DNA from: Aureimonas mangrovi
Lineage (GTDB): Bacteria > Pseudomonadota > Alphaproteobacteria > Rhizobiales > Rhizobiaceae
Reading direction: 5' to 3'
DNA length: 64,000 bases
NCBI RefSeq assembly: GCF_014058705.1
Contig: NZ_CP059692.1
Location: forward strand, 1,183,001 to 1,247,000
Positions 47,959 to 58,296 of this stretch are shown in pieces. Each line of letters begins with the position of its first letter. Positions within the stretch are counted from its first letter, which is position 1. Made by a program: the position numbers and the translations under genes. The notes beneath the pieces were generated by a model, which was not told the DNA's origin, did no database searches, and was given only the letters and a program-made list of their open reading frames with translations.

Positions 47959-47982
47959 GGCGGCGCCGAGGGTCGCGCCGCC
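47959..47982 (+). repeat. GC hairpin between the transporter and fdsG
   Basis: GGCGGCGC (47959-47966), 8-base loop, GCGCCGCC (47975-47982). The perfect 8-bp stem lacks a U run, so it likely tunes relative expression or mRNA stability rather than ending transcription. It lies 27 bases before fdsG. Confidence 0.5.
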
Positions 47983-48009
47983 GCCTCGCTCTACCGCAGG
48001 GAGACCCCG

Positions 48010-48495
48010 ATGCTCGACCGTCCGGCAAGGTCCACACCATTCGACGAGACGCAGCTCGCGCGCATCATCGCCGATCACGGCAGCCGCGAAGGCGCGCTCC
48101 TGCCGATCCTGCACGACGCGATGGCCGAGTTCGGCTGGATCGACGATGCGATGGTGCCGCCGATCGCCGAGGCGCTGAACCTGTCACGCGCCGAGGTTCA
48201 CGGCGTGCTGACGTTCTACCACGACTTCCGCCGCGCTCCCGCCGGGCGCACTGTCGTCAAGCTCTGTGCGGCCGAGGCTTGCCAGGCGGCAGGCGGGCGT
48301 TCGCTGGTGGGGCGGGCCGAGGAGCGGTTGGGCACGCCGATGGGAACGACCGATGGAGAGGGCGCGGTGACGCTCGAGCCCGTCTATTGCCTCGGCCTTT
48401 GCTCCATGGCGCCTGCAGCGATGGTGGACGGGCGCATCCATGGCCGCCTGACACCCGAGCGGTTGGATGCTGTCCTTTCGGAGGCGGTGCGATGA
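48010..48495 (+). CDS. fdsG: NAD-dependent formate dehydrogenase gamma subunit
   Basis: 161 residues, related to the 24 kDa NuoE subunit. The [2Fe-2S] cysteines are in KLCAAEACQ (about 86 and 91) and PVYCLGLCSMAP (about 127 and 131). It transfers electrons to the FMN subunit FdsB. GGGAGACCCCG precedes the ATG. It overlaps fdsB by four bases (ATGA). Confidence 0.93.
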   Translation: MLDRPARSTPFDETQLARIIADHGSREGALLPILHDAMAEFGWIDDAMVPPIAEALNLSRAEVHGVLTFYHDFRRAPAGRTVVKLCAAEACQAAGGRSLVGRAEERLGTPMGTTDGEGAVTLEPVYCLGLCSMAPAAMVDGRIHGRLTPERLDAVLSEAVR

Positions 48496-50075
48496 GCCTG
48501 CGGATCTTCGTTCCCGGCGATGCCGCCGCCGTCAGCGTCGGCGCGGATGAGATCGCCGATAGACTCGCCGCGTCGGCGCGCGAGCGCGGCCTTTCTGTCG
48601 AGATCGTGCGCAACGGCTCGCGCGGGGCGCATTTCCTGGAGCCGCTTCTCGAAGTCGAGACGAGCAAGGGGCGCATCGGCTACGGGCCGGTCGCACCGCG
48701 AGATGTCGACGGGCTGGTCGAGGCCGGCTTCTTCGAGGGGGGCGATCACGCGCTGCGCATCGGTCGTCCCGAGGAGCATCCGTTCCTGAAGAACCAGACG
48801 CGATCTACCTTCGCCTTCTGCGGCGTGGTCGATCCACGCTCCGAAAGCGACTACGCCGCTCATGGCGGCTGGCTCGGCCTGAAGGCGGCATTGGCCCAGT
48901 CGCAGGAGGACCGCGTCAAGACGGTTTCCGCGTCCGGTCTCCGCGGCCGTGGCGGCGCGGGTTTCCCGACCGGCATCAAGTGGGACACGGTGCGCCGCGC
49001 CGAAGCCGACCGCAAATATATCGTCTGCAATGCCGACGAGGGCGACTCGGGCACCTTCGCCGACCGGATGCTGATGGAAGGCGACCCGTTCCGCCTCGTC
49101 GAGGGTATGGCGATCGCCGGCATCAGCGTCGGAGCGACCTTCGGCTACGTCTATATCCGCTCGGAATATCCGCATGCCGTGGCCGCGATGGAGCGCGCCG
49201 TCGAAGGCGCGCGCCTCGCCGGCTGGCTGGGCACCGACATCGGCGGTTCGGGCCTCGCCTTCGATATGGAAGTGCGTGTCGGAGCCGGTGCCTATGTCTG
49301 CGGCGAAGAGACTTCGCTCCTCAATTCGCTGGAGGGCAAGCGCGGCATCGTGCGCGCCAAGCCGCCGCTTCCGGCGATCCATGGTCTCTTCGGCCGGCCG
49401 ACCGCCGTCAACAACGTTCTTTCGCTGGCCGCCGTGCCGGCGATCTTCTCGGAAGGCCCGGAGGCCTACGAACGCCTCGGCCTCGGGCGCTCGCGCGGGA
49501 CGATGCCCGTGCAGCTCGCCGGCAATGTCCGGTTCGGCGGCCTCTACGAGGTGCCCTTCGGCATCACGCTCGGCGAACTCGTCAACGAGATCGGCGGCGG
49601 CACGGCATCCGGCCGGCCGGTGCGCGCGGTACAGGTGGGCGGGCCGCTCGGCGCATATTTCCCGCCGCATTTGTTCGACACGCCCTTCGACTACGAGGAA
49701 TTCACCAAGCGCGACGGCCTGATTGGCCACGGCGGCATTACCGTGTTCGACGACACGGTCGACATGGCGCACATGGCCCGCTTCGCGATGGAGTTCTGCT
49801 CGGTCGAAAGCTGCGGCAAGTGCACCCCGTGCCGCATCGGCGCGGTGCGCGGCGTCGAAACCGTGGACCGCATTCTCGCCGCCCGCGAAGAGGGCCGCGC
49901 GGCAAAGGCGGAACTGACCCTTCTCGCCGACCTCTGCGACACGATGAAGTTCGGCTCGCTTTGCGCGCTCGGTGGCTTCACGCCCTATCCGGTCATGAGC
50001 GCCATGACGCACTTCCCCGAAGATTTCGACCTTTCGGCCGGCCGGCTTCCCGCCGGTCTCCAGGCCGCCGAGTAG
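48492..50075 (+). CDS. fdsB: NAD-dependent formate dehydrogenase beta subunit (FMN, NAD site)
   Basis: 527 residues from ATG at 48492, inside the fdsG stop. NuoF-like: GLRGRGGAGFPTGIKWD binds FMN, CNADEGDSGTFADR and ESCGKCTPCRIG carry the NAD/FMN site and the [4Fe-4S] cysteines. An N-terminal thioredoxin-like segment (about 1-100) is included, as in FdsB. It reduces NAD+ with electrons from formate. It is followed by fdsA after 13 bases. Confidence 0.94.
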   Translation: MSLRIFVPGDAAAVSVGADEIADRLAASARERGLSVEIVRNGSRGAHFLEPLLEVETSKGRIGYGPVAPRDVDGLVEAGFFEGGDHALRIGRPEEHPFLKNQTRSTFAFCGVVDPRSESDYAAHGGWLGLKAALAQSQEDRVKTVSASGLRGRGGAGFPTGIKWDTVRRAEADRKYIVCNADEGDSGTFADRMLMEGDPFRLVEGMAIAGISVGATFGYVYIRSEYPHAVAAMERAVEGARLAGWLGTDIGGSGLAFDMEVRVGAGAYVCGEETSLLNSLEGKRGIVRAKPPLPAIHGLFGRPTAVNNVLSLAAVPAIFSEGPEAYERLGLGRSRGTMPVQLAGNVRFGGLYEVPFGITLGELVNEIGGGTASGRPVRAVQVGGPLGAYFPPHLFDTPFDYEEFTKRDGLIGHGGITVFDDTVDMAHMARFAMEFCSVESCGKCTPCRIGAVRGVETVDRILAAREEGRAAKAELTLLADLCDTMKFGSLCALGGFTPYPVMSAMTHFPEDFDLSAGRLPAGLQAAE

Positions 50076-50088
50076 GAGGACGTTCAGG

Positions 50089-52962
50089 ATGTCCCTCGTT
50101 CACGAGACCGATTTCGGCACTCCGGCGCGGCACGCCGAGCTGGATGTGACGCTGACCATCGACGGCCAGAGCGTAACGGTGCCGGCGGGCACTTCGCTGA
50201 TGCGCGCCGCCGCCGAGATGGGAACCAAGGTCCCCAAGCTCTGCGCGACCGACTCCGTCGAACCCTTCGGCTCCTGCCGCATGTGCCTCGTCGAGGTCGA
50301 GGGGATGCGCGGCACGCCCGCCTCCTGCACGACGCTCGCCACCGAAGGCATGGTGGTGAAGACGCAGACCGACCGGCTGAAGAAGCTGCGGCGCGGCGTC
50401 ATGGAGCTCTACATCTCCGACCACCCGCTCGACTGCCTGACCTGCTCGGCCAACGGCGACTGCGAATTGCAGGACACGGCTGGTGAGGTAGGCCTGCGCG
50501 AGGTGCGCTATGGCCAGCACGGCGAGAACCACGTCCATGCGCATGAGCATGGCGCGCCGAACCCGCTGTTCATGGAGAAGGATCTCTCCAACCCGTATTT
50601 CCAGTACGACCCCTCCAAATGCATCGTCTGCTCGCGCTGCGTCCGCGCTTGCGAGGAGGTTCAGGGCACCTTCGCGCTGACCATAGCGGGAAGGGGCTTC
50701 GACAGCCGCGTCTCGCCCAGCCAGGGGCAGGACTTCTTCTCTTCCGAATGCGTTTCCTGCGGCGCCTGCGTACAGGCCTGCCCGACAGCCACGCTGATGG
50801 AGAAGTCCGTCGTCGAGATCGGCGTGCCGGAGCACTCGCTGGTGACGACCTGCGCCTATTGCGGCGTCGGCTGCGCCTTCAAGGCCGAGATGCGCGGCGA
50901 CGAACTGGTGCGCATGGTGCCGTGGAAGGACGGCAAGGCCAATCACGGCCATTCCTGTGTGAAAGGCCGGTTCGCCTATGGCTACGCCAACCACCGCGAG
51001 CGCATCCTCAACCCGATGATCCGTGCCTCGACCTCCGACCCGTGGCGCGAGGTCTCCTGGGAGGAGGCGATCGCGCACACCGCCTCGGAGTTCCGCCGCA
51101 TCCAGGCAAAGTATGGCCGCAACGCCGTCGGCGGCATCACGTCGTCGCGCTGCACCAACGAGGAGACCTTCCTCGTCCAGAAGGTGATCCGCGCCGGCTT
51201 CGGCAACAACAATGTCGACACCTGCGCCCGCGTCTGCCACTCGCCCACCGGCTACGGCCTGAAGACGACCCTCGGCACCTCGGCCGGCACGCAGGATTTC
51301 GATTCGGTCGAGCATGCCGACGTTATCCTTGTCATCGGCGCTAACCCGACCGACGGCCATCCGGTCTTCGCCAGCCGCATGAAGAAGCGGCTGCGGCAGG
51401 GCGCCAAGCTGATCGTCATCGATCCGCGCCGGATCGACCTCGTGAAGACGCCGCACGTGAAGGCCTCGCACCATCTGCCGCTGCGGCCGGGCACCAACGT
51501 CGCCGTGCTCACCGCGATCGCCCATGTCATCGTTACCGAAGGGCTCGTCGACGAGACCTATGTGCGCGAGCGCTGCGATCTGGAGGCCTTCGGCGAATGG
51601 GCGCGCTTCGTCTCCGAGCCTGAGCGCTCGCCGGAGGCAATCGAGGAGCGCACCGGCGTTCCGGCCGGCGAGCTTCGCGCCGCCGCGCGCCTCTACGCCA
51701 CCGGCGGCAATGCCGCGATCTACTACGGCCTCGGCGTCACCGAACACAGCCAGGGCTCGACCACCGTCATGGCCATCGCCAATCTCGCCATGGCGACCGG
51801 CAATATCGGCAAGGCGGGCGCAGGTGTGAACCCACTGCGCGGGCAGAACAACGTTCAGGGCGCATGCGACATGGGCTCGTTCCCGCACGAGCTTTCCGGC
51901 TATCGACACGTCTCGGACGATACCGCACGGGCGCTCTTCGAGGGCATGTGGGGCGTCTCGCTCGACGACGAGCCGGGCATGCGCATCCCGAACATGCTGG
52001 ACGCGGCCGTCGCCGGCGACTTCAAGGGCATCTACATCCAGGGAGAGGACATCCTGCAGTCCGACCCCAACACACGGCACGTTACCGCTGGCCTCGCGGC
52101 GATGGAATGCGTCGTCGTGCAGGACCTCTTCCTGAACGAGACGGCCGTCCACGCGCACGTCTTCCTGCCGGGTTCGACCTTCCTTGAGAAGGACGGGACC
52201 TTCACCAATGCTGAGCGCCGCATCCAGCGGGTGCGCAAGGTGATGTCGCCGAAGAACGGTTATGCGGACTGGGAGATCACCCAGATGCTGGCCAACGCCC
52301 TCGGCTACCGGATGGACTATGCCCATCCGTCCGAGATCATGGACGAGATCGCGGCGCTGACGCCGACCTTCAAGGGCGTCTCTTACGAGCGGCTGGAGCG
52401 CGAGTCGCTGCAGTGGCCGGTCAACGATAAGGCTCCGCAGGGCACGCCGATGATGCACGCCGACGGCTTCGTGCGCGGCAAGGGTCTCTTCGTCGTCACC
52501 GAATACGTCGCGACCGACGAGAAGGTCGGGCCGCGCTTTCCTCTGCTGCTCACGACCGGGCGCATCCTGTCGCAGTATAATGTCGGCGCGCAGACGCGGC
52601 GTACCGAGAACACGATGTGGCACGAGGAGGACCTCCTCGAAATCCACCCACACGACGCGGAGGAGCGCGGCATCAAGACGGGCGACTGGGTGAAGATCGC
52701 AAGCCGCGCAGGCGACACGACATTGCGCGCGACGCTCACCGACCGCGTGGCGCCTGGCGTCGTCTACACGACGTTCCACCACCCTCTGACGCAGGCCAAC
52801 GTCGTCACCACCGACTATTCGGACTGGGCGACGAACTGCCCGGAATACAAGGTCACGGCCGTGCAGGTTTCGCCCTCGAACGGTCCGACCGACTGGCAGG
52901 AGCGCTACGGGCGATTCGCCGAGACCTCGCGCCGGGTCGCGCAGGCGGAGCCGGCGGAATGA
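50089..52962 (+). CDS. fdsA: Molybdenum-containing formate dehydrogenase catalytic subunit
   Basis: 957 residues. The N-terminal NuoG-like part holds a [2Fe-2S] site (CATDSVEPFGSCRMCLVEVEG) and [4Fe-4S] sites (CLTCSANGDCELQ, CIVCSRCVRACEEVQG, CVSCGACVQACPTATLM). The molybdopterin domain begins near residue 260 with its own CAYCGVGC cluster motif. Cys383-His384 (VCHS) correspond to the catalytic Cys386-His387 of Rhodobacter capsulatus FdsA, so this is a cysteine, not selenocysteine, enzyme. It oxidises formate to CO2 in the cytoplasm. Confidence 0.97.
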   Translation: MSLVHETDFGTPARHAELDVTLTIDGQSVTVPAGTSLMRAAAEMGTKVPKLCATDSVEPFGSCRMCLVEVEGMRGTPASCTTLATEGMVVKTQTDRLKKLRRGVMELYISDHPLDCLTCSANGDCELQDTAGEVGLREVRYGQHGENHVHAHEHGAPNPLFMEKDLSNPYFQYDPSKCIVCSRCVRACEEVQGTFALTIAGRGFDSRVSPSQGQDFFSSECVSCGACVQACPTATLMEKSVVEIGVPEHSLVTTCAYCGVGCAFKAEMRGDELVRMVPWKDGKANHGHSCVKGRFAYGYANHRERILNPMIRASTSDPWREVSWEEAIAHTASEFRRIQAKYGRNAVGGITSSRCTNEETFLVQKVIRAGFGNNNVDTCARVCHSPTGYGLKTTLGTSAGTQDFDSVEHADVILVIGANPTDGHPVFASRMKKRLRQGAKLIVIDPRRIDLVKTPHVKASHHLPLRPGTNVAVLTAIAHVIVTEGLVDETYVRERCDLEAFGEWARFVSEPERSPEAIEERTGVPAGELRAAARLYATGGNAAIYYGLGVTEHSQGSTTVMAIANLAMATGNIGKAGAGVNPLRGQNNVQGACDMGSFPHELSGYRHVSDDTARALFEGMWGVSLDDEPGMRIPNMLDAAVAGDFKGIYIQGEDILQSDPNTRHVTAGLAAMECVVVQDLFLNETAVHAHVFLPGSTFLEKDGTFTNAERRIQRVRKVMSPKNGYADWEITQMLANALGYRMDYAHPSEIMDEIAALTPTFKGVSYERLERESLQWPVNDKAPQGTPMMHADGFVRGKGLFVVTEYVATDEKVGPRFPLLLTTGRILSQYNVGAQTRRTENTMWHEEDLLEIHPHDAEERGIKTGDWVKIASRAGDTTLRATLTDRVAPGVVYTTFHHPLTQANVVTTDYSDWATNCPEYKVTAVQVSPSNGPTDWQERYGRFAETSRRVAQAEPAE

Positions 52963-53279
52963 CCATGGACGTCGAGACGCACACGGAAAGCGAAGCCGGG
53001 AAGCTCGTCACGATGGTCAATCAGGTGTCACGCTTCTTCGAGAGCCAGGCGCACGAGCCGGGCATGCTGGGCATAGCCGATCACGTCGCGGCCTTCTGGA
53101 CGCCGCGCATGCGTGAAGCGATCTTCGCGCATGTCGATAAGGGAGGGGCAGGGCTGCGGCCGCTCGCGCTCGAAGGTCTCCAATCCCTGCGGGCACGGCC
53201 GCCGAAGGCTGCCAAGCGAAAGCTCGAAGCAGCCGGCGGCGTATCGGTCGGAACCGAACGGGGAAGCGACGCCGGCTGA
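52959..53279 (+). CDS. fdsD: Formate dehydrogenase delta subunit
   Basis: 106 residues. LVTMVNQVSRFFESQAHEPG and ADHVAAFWTPRMREAIFAHVDKGGAGLRPLALEGLQ are the FdsD family core. FdsD helps insert and stabilise the molybdenum cofactor in FdsA. It overlaps fdsA by four bases (ATGA). The fdsC (fdhD) gene that sits between A and D in related operons is missing. Confidence 0.9.
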   Translation: MTMDVETHTESEAGKLVTMVNQVSRFFESQAHEPGMLGIADHVAAFWTPRMREAIFAHVDKGGAGLRPLALEGLQSLRARPPKAAKRKLEAAGGVSVGTERGSDAG

Positions 53280-53306
53280 CGGCGCCGGGTCATCGCATTC
53301 GCACAT

Positions 53307-53341
53307 CGGGCCGAAAACCGCCTTCGGCTTCCGGCCCGTTT
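53307..53341. terminator. Terminator hairpin after the fds operon
   Basis: CGGGCCG (53307-53313) and CGGCCCG (53332-53338) form a stem over an 18-base loop containing a smaller GCC/GGC stem, followed by TTT. It lies 27 bases behind fdsD in the convergent gap with the DUF982 gene. Confidence 0.65.
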
Positions 53342-53395
53342 CATCAAGGTCAGATTAGAGTCGCCTCGGACCGCCCGAACAGACGCTCAGGCGTA

Positions 53396-53698
53396 TTACG
53401 CAGCGAACTTATGCGCGGGATCCGTGGCGGCCTCGGCGGCCACGAGTTCGGAGAGCGCCGGCACGAGAATCCCGTTGTCCTCCGCAAAACCAAGGAACGC
53501 CGAGCGCGCCTGCTCGGCATAGCCGCCCCCGTTCATCACGACGCGGCATACGGACATGCGAGCCGTGTGGCCGATGCGACGGCGTGTGCGCGGCCAATCA
53601 TTCATCAGCTCAAAGGCCTCGCGCGCCGACGTCACCTCGACCGGAACGCCCAGACCGACGAGCACCGTAACGGGAACATCAAAACCACCTGAACGCAT
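53396..53698 (-). CDS. DUF982 family small protein
   Basis: 100 residues from ATG at 53698, chosen because AAGGAGG sits seven bases before it; ATG at 53728 lacks one. VTVLVGLGVPVEVTSAREAFELMNDWPRTRR is the conserved DUF982 region, an alphaproteobacterial family of unknown role often in multiple copies per genome. No membrane segment. Its function cannot be assigned from context. Confidence 0.85.
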   Translation of the reverse strand: MRSGGFDVPVTVLVGLGVPVEVTSAREAFELMNDWPRTRRRIGHTARMSVCRVVMNGGGYAEQARSAFLGFAEDNGILVPALSELVAAEAATDPAHKFAA

Positions 53699-53806
53699 CG
53701 CGGCCTCCTTCGGCATTTCATAAAACAACCCAAGCGATACGCGAGGCGACCGCGATCGTTCCGTCTCCCGCCGGATAAAATCGTTTCGCGTGGAGAGAAT
53801 CGTCTC

Positions 53807-54682
53807 TCACGGGAAACGCGCGGCAATGCGCGCGGAGAGTGACGGCAGCAGTTCCCTGACATGCGCGCCCAGCGCGCGGACGGCGGCCGAGGGACGACGT
53901 TCGGCGAACTCCAGCGCGATGCCGATCTCCGGCAGCGTCGGCAGTTCGTCCGAGACCACCTTCAGATCCGGTGGCACAGCGGCGCGGGTCAGGACGCTGA
54001 TCGCTTGGCCCGCCCGCGCGATCGCGACGAGCCCGGCGAGGCTGTCGCTGGCGAAGGCAACACGATGGCGCCGCCCGGCTGACTCCATCGCGTCACGCGC
54101 CGCGCGATGATCGAGCGTGGTCGGTGCGGAGAGCGCCAGCGGCAGTACGGGAAGATCAAGGAGCGCGGGGCGTGCCTGGCTGGCGACCCAGTCGAAGCGT
54201 TCGCGGCGGATGACCTCTGCGTCGTGAGGGTCGGCGAGGGAGATGAGCGCGACGTCGATCTGACGGCGCTGGAGAAGCGGCCGCAATTCGACGGTGGGCG
54301 CGCAGGTCATCTGCAGCTCGACATCGGGATGAACCGAGCAGAAGCTCCTCAAGAGCGCCGGAAGGTAGGCGATCGAATAGTCTTCCGGGCAGCCGAGGCC
54401 GATCGTGCCGCGCAGGGCCGGCCCGCGAAGATCGGCCAGCATCTCGTCGTGACGGGCAAGAAGGCTTTCGGCATGGGCGAGAAGCCGCTCACCCGAAACG
54501 GTCGGGCGGACGCCCGAGCCCGTTCGGTGGAGGAGGCTCTGACCGAGCGAGTCCTCGAGCCGTTTCATCTGCATGGAAAGCGCCGACTGCGTGCGCCCGA
54601 TCTGCAGAGCGGCGAGACTGATCGAGCCCGTGCGGGCCACGATCGCGAAGTTGCGCAGGAGCGCAAGATCCAGAAGGTCCAT
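53807..54682 (-). CDS. dgdR: LysR regulator of dgdA
   Basis: 291 residues from ATG at 54682; TTG at 54691 would add three. The winged helix reads LALLRNFAIVARTGSISLAALQIGRTQSALS. It is transcribed divergently from the dialkylglycine decarboxylase gene, exactly as dgdR is from dgdA in Burkholderia cepacia, where DgdR represses dgdA until 2-aminoisobutyrate is present. The assignment rests on this arrangement plus family membership. Confidence 0.78.
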   Translation of the reverse strand: MDLLDLALLRNFAIVARTGSISLAALQIGRTQSALSMQMKRLEDSLGQSLLHRTGSGVRPTVSGERLLAHAESLLARHDEMLADLRGPALRGTIGLGCPEDYSIAYLPALLRSFCSVHPDVELQMTCAPTVELRPLLQRRQIDVALISLADPHDAEVIRRERFDWVASQARPALLDLPVLPLALSAPTTLDHRAARDAMESAGRRHRVAFASDSLAGLVAIARAGQAISVLTRAAVPPDLKVVSDELPTLPEIGIALEFAERRPSAAVRALGAHVRELLPSLSARIAARFP

Positions 54683-54711
54683 CGATATCAATCCAGCCGA
54701 TATCCGGTTGA

Positions 54712-54728
54712 AGCAATATCAATTTGCT
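54712..54728. promoter_or_regulatory. Possible DgdR operator
   Basis: AGCAA-N7-TTGCT, a perfect inverted repeat in the 105-base dgdR-dgdA divergent region, with the LTTR-like half-site spacing. A palindrome ATAGCTAT lies further on near 54753. The site is about 60 bases upstream of the dgdA start and 30 upstream of dgdR. Confidence 0.45.
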
Positions 54729-54730
54729 GA

Positions 54731-56101
<1,371 letters not shown>

Positions 56102-56186
56102 GTGCCCGCGCGCCATGAGGCGTTGACATTTCGTCTGCGGCGCGTTTGTCGATCGGCATCCTCAGATGCAGACGACGGGAGCGACG

Positions 56187-57263
56187 ATGCAGAACGAACT
56201 GAAGATCGCGGTGATTGCGGGTGACGGGATCGGCAAGGAGGTGATGCCGGAGGGCGTGCGCGTCCTTCAGGCGGCGGCCGAGCGCTTCGACCTCTCGATC
56301 GGCTTCGACCATTTCGACTTCGCCTCGGCCGACTACTATCTCGAGCACGGGCGGATGATGCCCGAGGACTGGAAGGCCCAGGTCGGCGGACACGACGCGA
56401 TCTTCTTCGGCGCGGTCGGCTGGCCGGAGGTGGTGCCGGACCACGTTTCTCTGTGGGAATCGCTGATCCAGTTCCGCCGCGAGTTCGACCAGTACGTGAA
56501 CCTTCGCCCGGTGCGGCTGATGCCGGGCGTGCGCTCGCCGCTCGCGGGCCGCGAGCCGGGCGACATCGACTTCCTCGTCGTTCGCGAGAACACGGAGGGC
56601 GAATATTCCTCGATCGGCGGCAAGATGTTCCCCGGCACCGAGCGCGAGTTCGTGCTGCAGGAGACGGTGATGACGCGGACCGGCGTCGACCGGATCCTGC
56701 GCTACGCCTTCGAGGTGGCGCAGCGCCGCGAGGCAAAGCACCTCACCTCGGCGACGAAGTCGAACGGCATCTCGATCTCCATGCCCTACTGGGACGAGCG
56801 GGTCGAGACGATGGGGCGAGAGTATCCGGACGTGCGCTGGGACAAGTACCACATCGATATCCTGTGCGCTCATTTCGTGCTGAACCCGGACCGGTTCGAC
56901 GTGGTGGTGGGCTCGAACCTGTTCGGCGACATCCTGTCCGATCTCGGTCCCGCCTGCACGGGCACGATCGGTATCGCGCCATCGGGCAACATCAATCCGG
57001 AGCGTCGCTTTCCCTCGCTCTTCGAGCCGGTGCACGGTTCGGCGCCGGACATCGCCGGCAAGGGCATCGCCAACCCGATCGGCCAGATCTGGGCGGGGGC
57101 GATGATGCTGGAGCATCTCGGCCACCGAGAGGCTTCCGACGCGATCCTTGCCTCGATCGAGGAGGTTCTGGGGGACCCGGCGCGGCGCACGGGCGATCTC
57201 GGCGGAACCACCGACACCAAAGGCTGCGGCGCCGCGGTGGTTGAGGCGCTGGCGCGGGGTTAG
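56187..57263 (+). CDS. ttuC: Tartrate/D-malate dehydrogenase
   Basis: 358 residues from ATG at 56187, preceded by GGGAG; an ATG at 56166 is less likely. It belongs to the isocitrate/isopropylmalate dehydrogenase family: IAVIAGDGIGKEVMPEGVRVL at the N-terminus, LRPVRLMPGVRSPL and RENTEGEYSSIGG, with the metal-binding GSNLFGDILSDLGPACTGTIGIAPSGN. NAD-dependent; substrates for this branch are tartrate, D-malate or isopropylmalate analogues. The upstream dgdA gene is 85 bases away. Substrate is uncertain. Confidence 0.85.
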   Translation: MQNELKIAVIAGDGIGKEVMPEGVRVLQAAAERFDLSIGFDHFDFASADYYLEHGRMMPEDWKAQVGGHDAIFFGAVGWPEVVPDHVSLWESLIQFRREFDQYVNLRPVRLMPGVRSPLAGREPGDIDFLVVRENTEGEYSSIGGKMFPGTEREFVLQETVMTRTGVDRILRYAFEVAQRREAKHLTSATKSNGISISMPYWDERVETMGREYPDVRWDKYHIDILCAHFVLNPDRFDVVVGSNLFGDILSDLGPACTGTIGIAPSGNINPERRFPSLFEPVHGSAPDIAGKGIANPIGQIWAGAMMLEHLGHREASDAILASIEEVLGDPARRTGDLGGTTDTKGCGAAVVEALARG

Positions 57264-57266
57264 GGT

Positions 57267-58196
57267 TCAGTTCGCTACCCTGAGGCCCCGGTCCCACGGG
57301 GGCGCGGGCCTCAGGCGCTCGACGAGGTGGTCGACGAAGGCCCGAACCTTCGCCGGCGGCCTGCGATGGCCCGGATAGATGGCGAAGACGCCGTCGAGCT
57401 CGATCGGCGGGTGGTCGAGCTCGATCGCGACGAGCGCGCCGGAACGCAGATCGTCACCGAGGATGAAGGTCGGCTCGTAGACGATGCCCTGGCCGCCGAG
57501 CGCGGCCGCGACGAGCGTGTCGCCATTGCTCGCCTGGAGGTTTCCCGAAATCGCCACGCGCACCGCGCCCGTCTTGCCGAAGCGCCAGTGATCGGGGCCG
57601 AGAGTGCGCGAGAGCGTGTAGGCGAGGCAGTTGTGGGAGGATAGCTCTTCGACCGTGCGCGGTGTCCCGTGCGTTTCCAGGTAGGCGGGAGCTGCCGCGA
57701 GCGCGAGGCGACACGGCGCCAGCCTGCGGGCCACCAGCGCCTCGTCGCGCAGCGGGCCGATGCGAATGGCGACATCCCAGCCTTCCTCGACGAGATCGAC
57801 GAGGCGATCGTTCACGCCGAGTTCCACCCGCAGGCCCGGATGGCGTGCGGCGAAGGCCGGCAACAGCGGTGACAGCACACGCGCGCCGAAGGAGACCGGC
57901 GCGTTGATCCGCAGAATGCCGTTGACCTCCAACTGCTCGGCGGCAGCCATCGCGTCCGCTTCGGCGAGGTCGGCGAGGATGCGCTCGGCACTGTCGAGAT
58001 AGCGCCGGCCTGCTTCCGTCAGGCTCGTGCGGCGCGTCGTGCGGTGCAGAAGGTGCACGCCGAGGCGTTCTTCCAGCGCGTTCACATGTTTGGTCGCCAT
58101 GGTCTGCGACATGCCCATCGCACGCGCCGCCGCCGACAGACTGCCGAGCGCGGCGGCGCGCGCGAAAACCTGCAATCCGGTCAACCGATCCAGCAT
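57267..58196 (-). CDS. LysR family regulator, divergent from doxX-VOC genes
   Basis: 309 residues from ATG at 58196, where GGAG precedes by six bases; TTG 58208 and ATG 58202 are in frame upstream. The helix-turn-helix is AARAMGMSQTMATKHVNALEERLGVHLLHRTTRR. The substrate domain contains LGVNDRLVDLVEEGWDVAIRIGPL, typical of the CrgA/aromatics group. It ends three bases from the convergent tartrate dehydrogenase gene and is divergent from the DoxX gene, so it probably controls the DoxX-VOC pair. Confidence 0.85.
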   Translation of the reverse strand: MLDRLTGLQVFARAAALGSLSAAARAMGMSQTMATKHVNALEERLGVHLLHRTTRRTSLTEAGRRYLDSAERILADLAEADAMAAAEQLEVNGILRINAPVSFGARVLSPLLPAFAARHPGLRVELGVNDRLVDLVEEGWDVAIRIGPLRDEALVARRLAPCRLALAAAPAYLETHGTPRTVEELSSHNCLAYTLSRTLGPDHWRFGKTGAVRVAISGNLQASNGDTLVAAALGGQGIVYEPTFILGDDLRSGALVAIELDHPPIELDGVFAIYPGHRRPPAKVRAFVDHLVERLRPAPPWDRGLRVAN

Positions 58197-58220
58197 TTCC
58201 ATCTCCAACCAGAAGTGTGA

Positions 58221-58244
58221 AATACTAATCTTAAAATCGGTATT
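58221..58244. promoter_or_regulatory. AT-rich operator/promoter candidate for the doxX operon
   Basis: AATAC-N14-GTATT inverted repeat in a conspicuously AT-rich stretch (ACTAATCTTAAAATC) of an otherwise GC-rich region. It lies in the divergent gap 58197-58296. TATTAT at 58241-58246 could be a -10 element. LTTR binding is a plausible but unproven role. Confidence 0.35.
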
Positions 58245-58296
58245 ATCAAAGCCCGGGAAAGAGACCAGATGAGGGTTCTGTCAACGTGACCGGACC

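Noticed and set aside
49993..52782. 929-codon open frame on minus opposite fdsA
   Set aside because: No domain or plausible start; opposite a conserved Fe-S/Mo enzyme.
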